From CAZTII01 sp964613305 (GTDB lineage Bacteria > Bacillota_I > Bacilli_A > Erysipelotrichales > Erysipelotrichaceae), in the NCBI GenBank assembly GCA_964613305.1, contig CAZTII010000006.1:1-49837 (forward strand): a DNA stretch of 49,837 nucleotides, read 5' to 3'. Positions 1-8,054 of the stretch are shown piece after piece; position 1 is the first letter of the stretch, and every line of letters starts with the position of its first letter. Below the pieces are notes generated by a model, which made no database searches, was not told where the DNA came from, and saw only the letters and a program-made list of their open reading frames with translations. The translations under genes and the position numbers were made by a program.

Positions 1-82
1 TCAACAATTACTTATTTTTACAAGAGATGTTTACACATAAATATTGACACTACCGCAAAGTTCTTGACAAAATAATATTTCT

Positions 83-98
83 TGATAAGCGGTTACAA
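83..98 (+). promoter_or_regulatory. Possible LacI/CcpA-type operator half-site
   Basis: A CG-centred site whose right half (CGGTTACAA) matches the catabolite-responsive/LacI-family consensus; the left half deviates at two positions. It lies about 100 bp upstream of the promoter of the sugar ABC operon, where such an operator would make sense. This is a by-eye motif match only and could be chance in AT-rich DNA. Confidence 0.25.
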
Positions 99-198
99 AA
101 AAATAATAAAAATCGTTATTTTACGGTAAAAAATATAGTATTTAAGCTTTATTTGGATAGCATTTTTATCGTTTAATTTTCAATAATTTTTCCGTCTA

Positions 199-227
199 TT
201 TACATGTATACATTATTTTGTTAAAAT
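199..227 (+). promoter_or_regulatory. Sigma-A-type promoter of the sugar ABC operon
   Basis: TTTACA (199-204), a 17-bp spacer and TAAAAT (222-227) form a near-consensus vegetative promoter. Transcription would begin near 234, giving a leader of about 78 nt before the ATPase start at 312. A GTAAAGCATTAC element (231-242) sits at the expected start point; its GCATTAC plus T-run recurs at the HPr-like promoter. The remaining upstream sequence (1-198) holds no ORF that I can support. Confidence 0.6.
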
Positions 228-311
228 AAGGTAAAGCATTACTTTTTATGTGCTTTTAATTATCTTCTTTTTAATAGCTAGTCCTTAGGGACAGAGAATG
301 GGGTGAAGTTA

Positions 312-1802
312 ATGAGTGAAGAATTATTTCGAATGGAGGGAATCAGCAAGAGTTTCCCGGGCGTAAAAGCGCTAGACAAAGTTTCTCTTTCAGTTAACAA
401 AGGGGAAGTCCACGGTCTTGTTGGTGAAAATGGTGCCGGTAAATCTACCTTAATGAAAATTATGAGTGGTGTTTATTCAGCAGATGAAGGTGAGATTTTC
501 ATCGAAGGGCAAAAAGTTGTAGTAGATTCAGTAAATAAAGCACATGAATTAGGCATCAGTATTATATTCCAAGAGTTAAATCTATGCCCTCATTTAACTG
601 TAGCTGATAATATCTTTATTGGAAGAACTCCTACAGTTGGTCCATTCATCAGCGATAAACAAATGCATGAAGAAGCCAAAAAAATATTAGATGGTTTGGG
701 AATTAACATTAGTACTCATACCCGTGTTGGATCACTAAGTGTTGCCAAACAACAAATGGTGGAAATTGCAAAGGCAATTTCTTACAATTCTCGTATTTTG
801 GTACTTGATGAGCCTACCGCAACATTAACTGATGTGGAGATTGATCAATTATTTGAAATCATTAAAAACTTACAAGAAAAAGGTGTTGGAATGGTTTATA
901 TTTCTCACCGTATGGAAGAATTAAATCGTATTTGTGAAAGAGCAACAGTAATTCGTGATGGTCAATACATCGGAACACGTAACATCAAAGATATTACGAT
1001 GGATGAATTAGTAAACATGATTGTTGGTCGTTCGCTAGAGGATAAATATCCAAAACACGAACGTAAAATTGGTGATATCGCTTTAGAAGTAAGCAACTTA
1101 AAACAAGGAAACAAGTTAAATGTTGATCACTTCTATGTAAGAAAAGGCGAAATCTTAGGTGTAGCTGGACTTGTAGGAGCTGGCCGTACTGAAATCATGC
1201 GTTGTATCTTTGGTGCAGACCCTTGCGATAGCATGGAGATTAAATTAGATGGTAAGCCAATTACGATTAAATCAGTCATCCAAGCGATTGAACATGGCTT
1301 TGGTTATGCGACAGAAGATCGTAAATACGATGGTTTAGCATTAGGCCTTGACGTTAAATACAATACGAACATGGCTCACTTAAAACAATTAACAAAATTC
1401 GGATTCGTTGACGATAAAAAAGGTGCTGAAAATGCAGAAAAATATCGTAAACTACTTCGTACAAAAACACCAAGTATTCATCAAGCATGTAAAAATTTAT
1501 CTGGTGGAAATCAACAAAAAGTTGTCTTAGCAAAATGGCTATGTAACGATGTAAAAGTTCTAATTGTTGATGAACCGACTAGAGGAATTGATGTTGGAGC
1601 AAAATTTGAAGTTTATGAGTTGTTCAATCAACTTAGCGATCAAGGTGTTGCAATTATTATGATTTCATCAGAACTTCCAGAAGTACTGGGAATGAGTGAT
1701 CGTGTAATTGTAATTCACGAAGGCTCTATTAGCGGCGAATTAGTAACTAAAAATACTAACCAAGAAGAAATTCTACGACTTGCTGCTGGATATGCATCTT
1801 AA
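312..1802 (+). CDS. CUT2-family sugar ABC transporter, ATP-binding protein
   Basis: Energises import of a monosaccharide-type substrate at the inner face of the membrane (RbsA/MglA/AraG class). The 496-residue protein carries two nucleotide-binding domains. The first has Walker A GENGAGKST near residue 39, the class-typical degenerate signature LSVAKQQ and Walker B LVLDEPTAT. The second has a degenerate Walker A (GLVGAGRT, Lys to Arg), a good signature (LSGGNQQK) and Walker B VDEPTRGID. This asymmetry is normal for the class. The ATG at 312 is preferred over a GTG at 303 because GGGGTGA at 300-306 is the ribosome-binding site and would lie inside the longer version. It is first in an operon with the permease and binding protein. 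The substrate cannot be told from sequence; ribose, galactose, allose and inositol are all possible. Confidence 0.93.
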   Translation: MSEELFRMEGISKSFPGVKALDKVSLSVNKGEVHGLVGENGAGKSTLMKIMSGVYSADEGEIFIEGQKVVVDSVNKAHELGISIIFQELNLCPHLTVADNIFIGRTPTVGPFISDKQMHEEAKKILDGLGINISTHTRVGSLSVAKQQMVEIAKAISYNSRILVLDEPTATLTDVEIDQLFEIIKNLQEKGVGMVYISHRMEELNRICERATVIRDGQYIGTRNIKDITMDELVNMIVGRSLEDKYPKHERKIGDIALEVSNLKQGNKLNVDHFYVRKGEILGVAGLVGAGRTEIMRCIFGADPCDSMEIKLDGKPITIKSVIQAIEHGFGYATEDRKYDGLALGLDVKYNTNMAHLKQLTKFGFVDDKKGAENAEKYRKLLRTKTPSIHQACKNLSGGNQQKVVLAKWLCNDVKVLIVDEPTRGIDVGAKFEVYELFNQLSDQGVAIIMISSELPEVLGMSDRVIVIHEGSISGELVTKNTNQEEILRLAAGYAS

Positions 1803-1837
1803 TCATTTATCGCTTGTATTTAATGAAGAAAGGGGAC

Positions 1838-1869
1838 GTATGCCATTAGGAACGGCATACAATAGATAG
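1838..1869 (+). promoter_or_regulatory. Hairpin overlapping a 9-codon leader ORF before the permease gene
   Basis: A perfect 7-bp stem (GTATGCC 1838-1844, GGCATAC 1854-1860) with a 9-nt loop lies between ATPase and permease. A mini-ORF, ATG 1840 to TAG 1867-1869, starts in the stem behind a strong ribosome-binding site (AAGGGGA, about 1830-1836) and stops two bases before the permease ATG at 1872. The permease has no good site of its own, so it may be translated by coupling to the mini-ORF. The coupling is inference. Confidence 0.45.
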
Positions 1870-1871
1870 AA

Positions 1872-2888
1872 ATGTCTGAATTAAGCGCAACTAAAAAAAC
1901 AAACGACTCATTTGGTAAAATGAGCGTCGCAACGAGAAGAGCAATTTTCTCATTCCTTATTCTAATTGCTTTATTTATCGCATTTGCGATTATGCAACCT
2001 GGAAAATTCTTATCACCACTTAACTTACAAAATCTTCTACAACAAATCGTAACGTATTCAATTATTGGTTGTGGATTAACATTCTGTTTAGTTTGTGGAG
2101 GAAACGACTTATCTGCCGGTGCTTCTATGGCTCTATCAGGAATTATCGTTGTCGCATTACTTATTCAAGGATTACCACTTTGGCTTTGTATCGTTCTATG
2201 TTTAGCAATGGGTGTATTGACTGGTATCATGAACGGTTTCTTCATTGAAATCTTAGGAGTTGTACCATTTATCGCTACTCTAGCAACTCAATGGGTATAC
2301 CGTGGTATGGCAAACGTTTTAGTAAACGGTGCTCCATTATACACTACATCAATCGCTAGCCAAAAAGTACAAGACACATTCTACCTTCTAGGAGGAGGAA
2401 GAATGGGAGCTAATGGTGATGGTCTTCCATATAGTGTTATTATTACTATTATTTATGCAATTATCTTAGCTGTTGTTCTTGCAAAAACTCGCATCGGTCG
2501 TCAAATCTATGCATGTGGTTCAAACCTAGAAGCAGCTAAATTATCAGGTATCAACGCAGTTCGTACAAGAATGTTCGCATATACGATTTCTGGTCTTTCT
2601 GCAGCTATCTGTGGTATACTAGTAACTTCTCGTCTATCTTCAGCTCAACCAACAGCTGGTAATGGATATGAACTAGAAGCAATCGCCGCAGCCGTACTTG
2701 GTGGAGTTTCTATCAATGGTGGTGAAGGCAACATCTTAAATACGATGATTGGAGCCCTAATGATGGGTGTCATCAGAAATGGTTTAAACTTAATCGGTGT
2801 TAACTCATTCTGGCAACAAGCAATTATCGGTCTTATCTTAGTTTGTGCAGTAGCTTCTCAAACATTAAACAAAAAAGGAAAAAAATAG
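1872..2888 (+). CDS. CUT2-family sugar ABC transporter, permease
   Basis: Membrane channel subunit of the importer, RbsC-like (BPD_transp_2 family). It is 338 residues of strongly hydrophobic sequence with roughly eight to ten membrane segments after a short polar N-terminus. The glycine-rich stretch near residues 70-80 (CGGNDLSAGASMALSG) and the EAIAAAVLGG...NGGEGN region near residue 270 are the usual coupling-loop hallmarks of the family. Length is normal. It follows the ATPase by 69 bp, with a hairpin and a 9-codon mini-ORF in the gap; the mini-ORF ends two bases before this start, and the start itself has only a weak ribosome-binding site. The binding protein follows 82 bp downstream. 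The call is secure at family level; substrate unknown. Confidence 0.92.
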   Translation: MSELSATKKTNDSFGKMSVATRRAIFSFLILIALFIAFAIMQPGKFLSPLNLQNLLQQIVTYSIIGCGLTFCLVCGGNDLSAGASMALSGIIVVALLIQGLPLWLCIVLCLAMGVLTGIMNGFFIEILGVVPFIATLATQWVYRGMANVLVNGAPLYTTSIASQKVQDTFYLLGGGRMGANGDGLPYSVIITIIYAIILAVVLAKTRIGRQIYACGSNLEAAKLSGINAVRTRMFAYTISGLSAAICGILVTSRLSSAQPTAGNGYELEAIAAAVLGGVSINGGEGNILNTMIGALMMGVIRNGLNLIGVNSFWQQAIIGLILVCAVASQTLNKKGKK

Positions 2889-2920
2889 AATTCACTATCT
2901 TCCCACAGTAAACTGAATTC
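2888..2920 (+). other. Intergenic stem-loop between permease and binding-protein genes
   Basis: GAATTCA (2888-2894) pairs with TGAATTC (2914-2920), overlapping the permease stop region. There is no T-run, so it is not a terminator. Hairpins at this place in ABC operons often protect the downstream mRNA and raise binding-protein levels relative to the membrane parts; that role is inferred here. Confidence 0.4.
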
Positions 2921-2970
2921 AATCCGGTTTGAAAAACTACTTACAAAATATAAATTAACGGAGGAAAAAA

Positions 2971-3996
2971 ATGAAAACACTTAAAAAACTACTTGTTTTA
3001 GGTCTTTGTGCCCTTACAATGTTAACTCTAACTTCATGTGGCGCTAAAAAAGAAGAAGCAGCTGCATCAGCTGCTCCAGAAGCTGCAAAGAAAAAAATCT
3101 ACGTAATCGTAAAAGTATTAGGAAACCAATACTACTCAATTTTACAAGCTGGTGCTGAACAAGCTGGTAAAGACTTAGGTGCTGAAGTAGTTGTTGTTGG
3201 TACAACAGCTGAATCAGATATCGAAGGTCAATTACGTTTCTTACAAGATGCTGTATCTTCTCAAGCTGCAGGTATCGTAATCGCTCCACTAGATACAAAA
3301 TCACTTGCTAAGCCAATCGCTGAAGCATACAAATCAAACATCCCTGTAGTTTTAGTTGATACTAAAGTTGAAGGCGAAGATTACAGTGCTGCATTATTAA
3401 CAGATAACGTTCAAGCTGGTCGTTTAGCTGCTGAAGAACTTATCAAACGTATGAAAGATCAAAAAATCGATGAAGCAGCTCCTGCTCAAATCGCTATTCA
3501 AATCGCTTCTTCAGGTTCACAAACAATTACTGACCGTGTAAAAGGATTCAACGAATACTGGGATGCTAATGCTCCTAAAACATGGGAAGTATTAAACAAA
3601 GACATCAAAGTTAACGATGGTGACATTTCTAAAGCTGTTGGATTCTGCCAAGACTTCTTAACAACTTACCCTAACCTTAAAGCTGTATTTGGACCAAACA
3701 ACGGTTCAACTGTAGGATTTGTAACTGGTATTACTGAAGCAAAACGTACTGACATCGTTATGGTTGGTTTCGACTTCTCTCCAGAAATCCAAAAAATGAT
3801 TCGTTCAGGTGAATACAACGTTGCATCAGTTGTTCAAAGACAATACTTCATGGGATACGACGGAGTTAAAACAGCTCTTGAATTATCAAATGGTGGTAAA
3901 GTTGAAACTAAATCAATTGACACTGGCGTTATGTTAGTAGATGCTAAAAACGTTGATTCTGCTGAAGTTCAAGATATCGTTTCACCTAAGAAATAA
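2971..3996 (+). CDS. Sugar ABC transporter substrate-binding lipoprotein
   Basis: Extracellular, lipid-anchored binding protein that captures the substrate for the two upstream proteins. The 341-residue protein has a lipoprotein signal peptide with lipobox L-T-S-C (Cys23), then an Ala/Glu-rich linker and a periplasmic-binding-protein-like fold (Peripla_BP_4, ribose/galactose/xylose type). Typical marks are the first strand KKKIYVIVKVLGNQYY, APLDTKSL near residue 110 and the hinge/second-lobe segment AVFGPNNGSTVGF. GGAGG lies 7-8 nt before ATG 2971. Codon use is strongly biased (GCT, GGT, AAA), as expected for an abundant protein. A clear terminator follows. It is last in the operon; CUT2 operons more often place it first, but this order is not rare. 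Confidence 0.92.
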   Translation: MKTLKKLLVLGLCALTMLTLTSCGAKKEEAAASAAPEAAKKKIYVIVKVLGNQYYSILQAGAEQAGKDLGAEVVVVGTTAESDIEGQLRFLQDAVSSQAAGIVIAPLDTKSLAKPIAEAYKSNIPVVLVDTKVEGEDYSAALLTDNVQAGRLAAEELIKRMKDQKIDEAAPAQIAIQIASSGSQTITDRVKGFNEYWDANAPKTWEVLNKDIKVNDGDISKAVGFCQDFLTTYPNLKAVFGPNNGSTVGFVTGITEAKRTDIVMVGFDFSPEIQKMIRSGEYNVASVVQRQYFMGYDGVKTALELSNGGKVETKSIDTGVMLVDAKNVDSAEVQDIVSPKK

Positions 3997-4025
3997 GTTT
4001 AAAAGAACCATGTGGGAACAAAAAG

Positions 4026-4047
4026 CCTTGCGAAAGCAAGGTTTTTT
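4026..4047 (+). terminator. Rho-independent terminator of the sugar ABC operon
   Basis: CCTTGC (4026-4031), a GAAA tetraloop, GCAAGG (4036-4041) and six T residues. It sits 30 bp after the binding-protein stop. Confidence 0.9.
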
Positions 4048-4132
4048 ATTTTCTCTAAATTGACAAATACTACAAGTTGTATAGTTTAATTTACAACCAA
4101 CTACTATAAAATATATTGTATATGGAGGTCTT

Positions 4133-4966
4133 ATGAAAAATACATATAATATTTTAGTATGTTGTGATGAGAATTATATTCCACCACTAAAAACAATGTT
4201 GTATTCATTATTTATTCACAATGATGGAAAATTTATTATTCATCTTATTCACTCAAGAATTACAGAACAATCATTAAACGACTTAAAAACGACAATAAAC
4301 AAGCTATCAAACAATAGAGCACAACTCATTGATTATAAAATTAATGAAGAGTTTAATGATGCTAAGGTAAATTTTTATTATTCCATCGAAATGTATTATC
4401 GTTTATTAGCCTATGACATACTACCAACAGACATTAAAAGAGTGCTCTATATTGATCCAGATACTCTTATTATCAATAGTATCGACGAACTTTATACTAT
4501 CGATTTACAATCCAATCTATTCGCTGCTGCACCACATAAGTTACCAATGGTACAAGAATTTAATGTCACGCGATTAAAATCAACTTCCACCATTGATATT
4601 GAACATTATTTTAATTCAGGAGTTCTTTTAATGGATTTGGAAGCTCAACGAAAAGTAATCAATAAGGATGATATTTTACAATACATTAAAGAAGCACCTC
4701 AAGCAGCTCAAATTATGCCTGATCAAGATTTACTAAATGTCGTGTTTTCTAATAAAATCTTAGCTATCGATGAATTAAAATACAATTATGATGCACGACG
4801 ATACGAAGTATATCGATTAAATAATAAAGAATGGGATATTGAAAAAATAATGAAAGAAACGGTGATTATTCATTTTTGTGGCAAAAGAAAACCGTGGAAA
4901 AAAGGTTCCATCGGTAAATTTGTCACTCTCTATCGCTACTTTCAAAACAAAGCATTATCTAACTAA
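4133..4966 (+). CDS. Family 8 glycosyltransferase
   Basis: Transfers a hexose from a nucleotide sugar, by family usually UDP-glucose or UDP-galactose, with retention of configuration. The 277-residue protein shows GT8 marks in order: N-terminal NILVCCDENY, a conserved SIEMYYRL segment near residue 84, the metal-binding DPD (108-110) in LYIDPDT, a central FNSGVLLMDL, DQDLLN near 198 and the C-terminal HFCGKRKPW. Length is usual for the lipopolysaccharide-galactosyltransferase-like branch. GGAGG at about 4123-4127 supports the start. No membrane segment is visible, so it should act on the cytoplasmic face. It stands alone after the ABC terminator and its 3' end overlaps that of addA by 8 bp. 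Acceptor unknown. Confidence 0.88.
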   Translation: MKNTYNILVCCDENYIPPLKTMLYSLFIHNDGKFIIHLIHSRITEQSLNDLKTTINKLSNNRAQLIDYKINEEFNDAKVNFYYSIEMYYRLLAYDILPTDIKRVLYIDPDTLIINSIDELYTIDLQSNLFAAAPHKLPMVQEFNVTRLKSTSTIDIEHYFNSGVLLMDLEAQRKVINKDDILQYIKEAPQAAQIMPDQDLLNVVFSNKILAIDELKYNYDARRYEVYRLNNKEWDIEKIMKETVIIHFCGKRKPWKKGSIGKFVTLYRYFQNKALSN

Positions 4967-7900
4967 TTTCAATAGCTTTCATCAATGTTAAACTAACAAT
5001 ATAACCTGTACATTTCTTATCCGGAAATAAAACAGATAAACACTGTTTATACAACAACAATTGTTTCTTATATCGTTCAATTAACTCAGTTTCACTAACA
5101 TCTCGATCACTCTTAAAATCAATTAATACAACCTCTTTTTCATCATACGCAATAAAGTCCATTGCCCCTTGTATCAATTGATCATTATAATCAACGACAA
5201 AATGAAATTCTTTTTTAATTGTTTTCAATAAACATTGCTGATACAAATTACTTTGACTAAACCACAATAATTGTTGTATGTCTGTCTCATTTAATTTAAA
5301 TGGAAGTAAGTCATCTCTTGTCCATTGTTTATTATCCAGTTGTTCAATGATTTCATGCATCAATAATCCACGTTTCACTTTTAACTGTTTGTTAAAATTA
5401 AGTTGTAAATAATCATCACTTTTACTAGGAGTAATAAATTGGCTCTTATTATCAACTTCTTTTTCATATCGTTTCATCGCTTTAAACTCTTTTACTACCT
5501 TCTTTGTTTCCACTTCTCTATGTTCAATTTTACTCAATTGAAATAAATCATGATGCATCATCGCCTTACATATCGTATGGATTGACCCTTTAGAACCCAT
5601 CACATCCTCATACGTCAATGGTGCTCTTTCTACTGGTGTTCCCATTGAACAAATAATTAAATGTTCTTTCGCACGCGTTAATGCAACATACAATAAGCGC
5701 GTGTTTTCTTGACTTTCTTCTAAATGAATTCTTGATGAAATCGCTAATTGATTAAATGTTGGTGTAACCTGCATCGTCGTAAAATCCAGTCCTTTTAAAC
5801 CAATTCCAACGTCACTATCAATAACAAAAGCACCCGAACTATCACGATAATCAACTCTTGAATTAGCCCAATAAAAGACAACATTAAACTGTAAACCTTT
5901 ACTATGATGCACCGTCATCACTTGAACGACATCATCATCATTTCCAATCGATACCGCTTCAATCGAATCATCATCAACGACTAAATCAACTTCTTTAATA
6001 AAATTAATTAAGCCGAAATCTCTTTTTTCAAACTGTTGTGCTAATTCGTATAAATAATCAAAATTAGCTTTTTGTTGATGATTTAAGCCAACATCATAAA
6101 AATCGTGTCGTTTCGCTATTTCGCTTAAAACTGAACAAATTCCTTCTTGCTGAAGAATATCTCGATAGTCTTTAATATCACGTAATACGATATGATTTGT
6201 TTCTTTCAACCCTTTCATAATAGAACCATAGTTTATTTTAAGTAACGCTAAATCATTATCACTTATCTTATACATGCTAGATGATAATACTGATACCACA
6301 TCAACTTCATTCAGTTGATGGATTGCTCGTAACATACTCATCACCAAAATAGCTGCTTCAGACTTGTAAAACCCTTGTTTACTATCGGCATAATACGGAA
6401 TGTTGTATTTTTCAAATACTTCTTTAAAGTATTTTTTATTACCATGACTCCTCATTAAAATAACATAATCTTTCCATTGTTTATAAGGAGTTTCTTCTTT
6501 CATAGTCAATATTTTTTTAACTATCGTTTCCGCAAGAAATAAATTGTTGTTTTCTTCCTCTTCAGCCATTTCTTTCGTAATAACTAAAGCTTCGACTTTG
6601 TTGTTGCTTAAACATTGATTGCTTGTACCAACTTTCGCCACATCACTTTCATCAAAACCATCTTCAATGACATTCATGCATTGTTGAAACAACTCATTAT
6701 TAAAATTAATAATACCTTGATTAGAACGATAATTATATCCTAAGGTAATGTTATGATTATCACTAGATAAGCGATATTGGCGCATAATTTCTGGTTTCGC
6801 TTTTCTAAAACGATAAATCGATTGTTTAACATCACCTACCCTAAACATATTATTACCACGACTAATCATTACTAATATTTCATTTTGTAATTCACTTGTA
6901 TCTTGAAACTCATCAATCAATATTTCCTCAATATCGTCACGATACAGTTTTGCGATACGATAATCGTTGGCTTTTAAAATATCATACGCAAAACGCTCCA
7001 TATCATCAAAATTCATTCCTTCATTTTCTCTTTTCAACTCATCAAAAAGAACCATCGTATCATACGCCATATCCAACAATAAAATACTTAAATCACTGAT
7101 GTCATTATGACTTTTTACTAACAAATCCATCGTTGGCATCTCTGACACCAACTCTTTTAAGCATTCATTGATGGAAACAATTAATTCATTAAATTCATCA
7201 TTATGTTTCTTATGTTTAGTAACTACTATTGTCACTAATCCATGAAGCAAATGACGTTGCTCATCCATGGAACAACTTTTTTCTATAGCTTTTAAAAATT
7301 CCAATCGTTTTTTTAATAGTTCAATTGTTTTCTCATCATCACATAGAGTTATTGCTTCTTCATGGTTTTTTAAACTTAATAAAAAGATATCGCGATAATG
7401 ATTCATCAAACTCTGTTGAAATTGTTCATCAAAATCATTTATTGAAGGTACTTTTTTAGCTAATCGTTTACTATCTTCAAACCATTGTTTTCGATCTAAA
7501 CAACTATTCGCTTTCGTAATAATCTTATTGATTGCTTCTTCTAAGCCAGAAAAATCACCAATTGTACTAGAAAAATACAAGGCAATTTTGCCAATTTCTT
7601 CTTTTCTTTGTTCACAATATTTTTCGATAATTGTTTCAAATGCTTCTCTTTTTAATTGATTGCTTACTCCATCTGATAATAAATTCGCTGTTATTTTAGG
7701 ATTTAAATGAATTTCACTTCCATATTTTCTAATACAATTCAAACAAAAAGAATGAATGGTAGAAATCTGAGCACTTTGTAAATACACTAATTGTTCCACA
7801 ATCAATGATTCATCAATTTCTTTCTTTTCTAATTCTTCATTTAATCGCTTTGCTAAACGTTTCTTCATTTCATTGGATGCCGCTTCAGTAAAGGTTAAAG

Positions 7901-8054
7901 CAATAATTTTATCCAAGCGTATTTTATCAATTAAACACCGTTTGATTAAACGTTGCACTAAAACCGCTGTTTTTCCTGATCCAGCAGAGGCACTCACAAG
8001 AATATTTTCACCAACATAATTAATGGCTTCTAGTTGTTCTTTATTCCACTTCAT
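4959..8054 (-). CDS. addA: AddA, ATP-dependent helicase/nuclease subunit A
   Basis: UvrD/Rep-type 3'-5' helicase with a RecB-type nuclease; with AddB it resects double-strand ends and loads RecA. Visible in order: Q motif (NKEQLEAI), Walker A ASAGSGKT (22-29), the TFTEAASNEM motif, DEFQD Walker B, GDVKQSIYRFR, TVHHSKGLQF, VALTRAKEHL, and at the C-terminus the nuclease residues H (LLMHEIIEQ), GAMDF and IDFKSD. At 1031 residues it is somewhat shorter than Bacillus AddA (about 1200). The start sits behind GGAGGTG inside the end of addB, overlapping it by 14 bp, so the pair is translationally coupled. Its 3' end overlaps the convergent glycosyltransferase and no terminator separates them. Confidence 0.95.
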   Translation of the reverse strand: MKWNKEQLEAINYVGENILVSASAGSGKTAVLVQRLIKRCLIDKIRLDKIIALTFTEAASNEMKKRLAKRLNEELEKKEIDESLIVEQLVYLQSAQISTIHSFCLNCIRKYGSEIHLNPKITANLLSDGVSNQLKREAFETIIEKYCEQRKEEIGKIALYFSSTIGDFSGLEEAINKIITKANSCLDRKQWFEDSKRLAKKVPSINDFDEQFQQSLMNHYRDIFLLSLKNHEEAITLCDDEKTIELLKKRLEFLKAIEKSCSMDEQRHLLHGLVTIVVTKHKKHNDEFNELIVSINECLKELVSEMPTMDLLVKSHNDISDLSILLLDMAYDTMVLFDELKRENEGMNFDDMERFAYDILKANDYRIAKLYRDDIEEILIDEFQDTSELQNEILVMISRGNNMFRVGDVKQSIYRFRKAKPEIMRQYRLSSDNHNITLGYNYRSNQGIINFNNELFQQCMNVIEDGFDESDVAKVGTSNQCLSNNKVEALVITKEMAEEEENNNLFLAETIVKKILTMKEETPYKQWKDYVILMRSHGNKKYFKEVFEKYNIPYYADSKQGFYKSEAAILVMSMLRAIHQLNEVDVVSVLSSSMYKISDNDLALLKINYGSIMKGLKETNHIVLRDIKDYRDILQQEGICSVLSEIAKRHDFYDVGLNHQQKANFDYLYELAQQFEKRDFGLINFIKEVDLVVDDDSIEAVSIGNDDDVVQVMTVHHSKGLQFNVVFYWANSRVDYRDSSGAFVIDSDVGIGLKGLDFTTMQVTPTFNQLAISSRIHLEESQENTRLLYVALTRAKEHLIICSMGTPVERAPLTYEDVMGSKGSIHTICKAMMHHDLFQLSKIEHREVETKKVVKEFKAMKRYEKEVDNKSQFITPSKSDDYLQLNFNKQLKVKRGLLMHEIIEQLDNKQWTRDDLLPFKLNETDIQQLLWFSQSNLYQQCLLKTIKKEFHFVVDYNDQLIQGAMDFIAYDEKEVVLIDFKSDRDVSETELIERYKKQLLLYKQCLSVLFPDKKCTGYIVSLTLMKAIEIS

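Noticed and set aside
3044..3304. 86-codon minus-strand ORF rich in Leu and Gln
   Set aside because: It is the shadow of Ala/Gln-rich codons of the sugar-binding lipoprotein; no ribosome-binding site and no recognisable domain.
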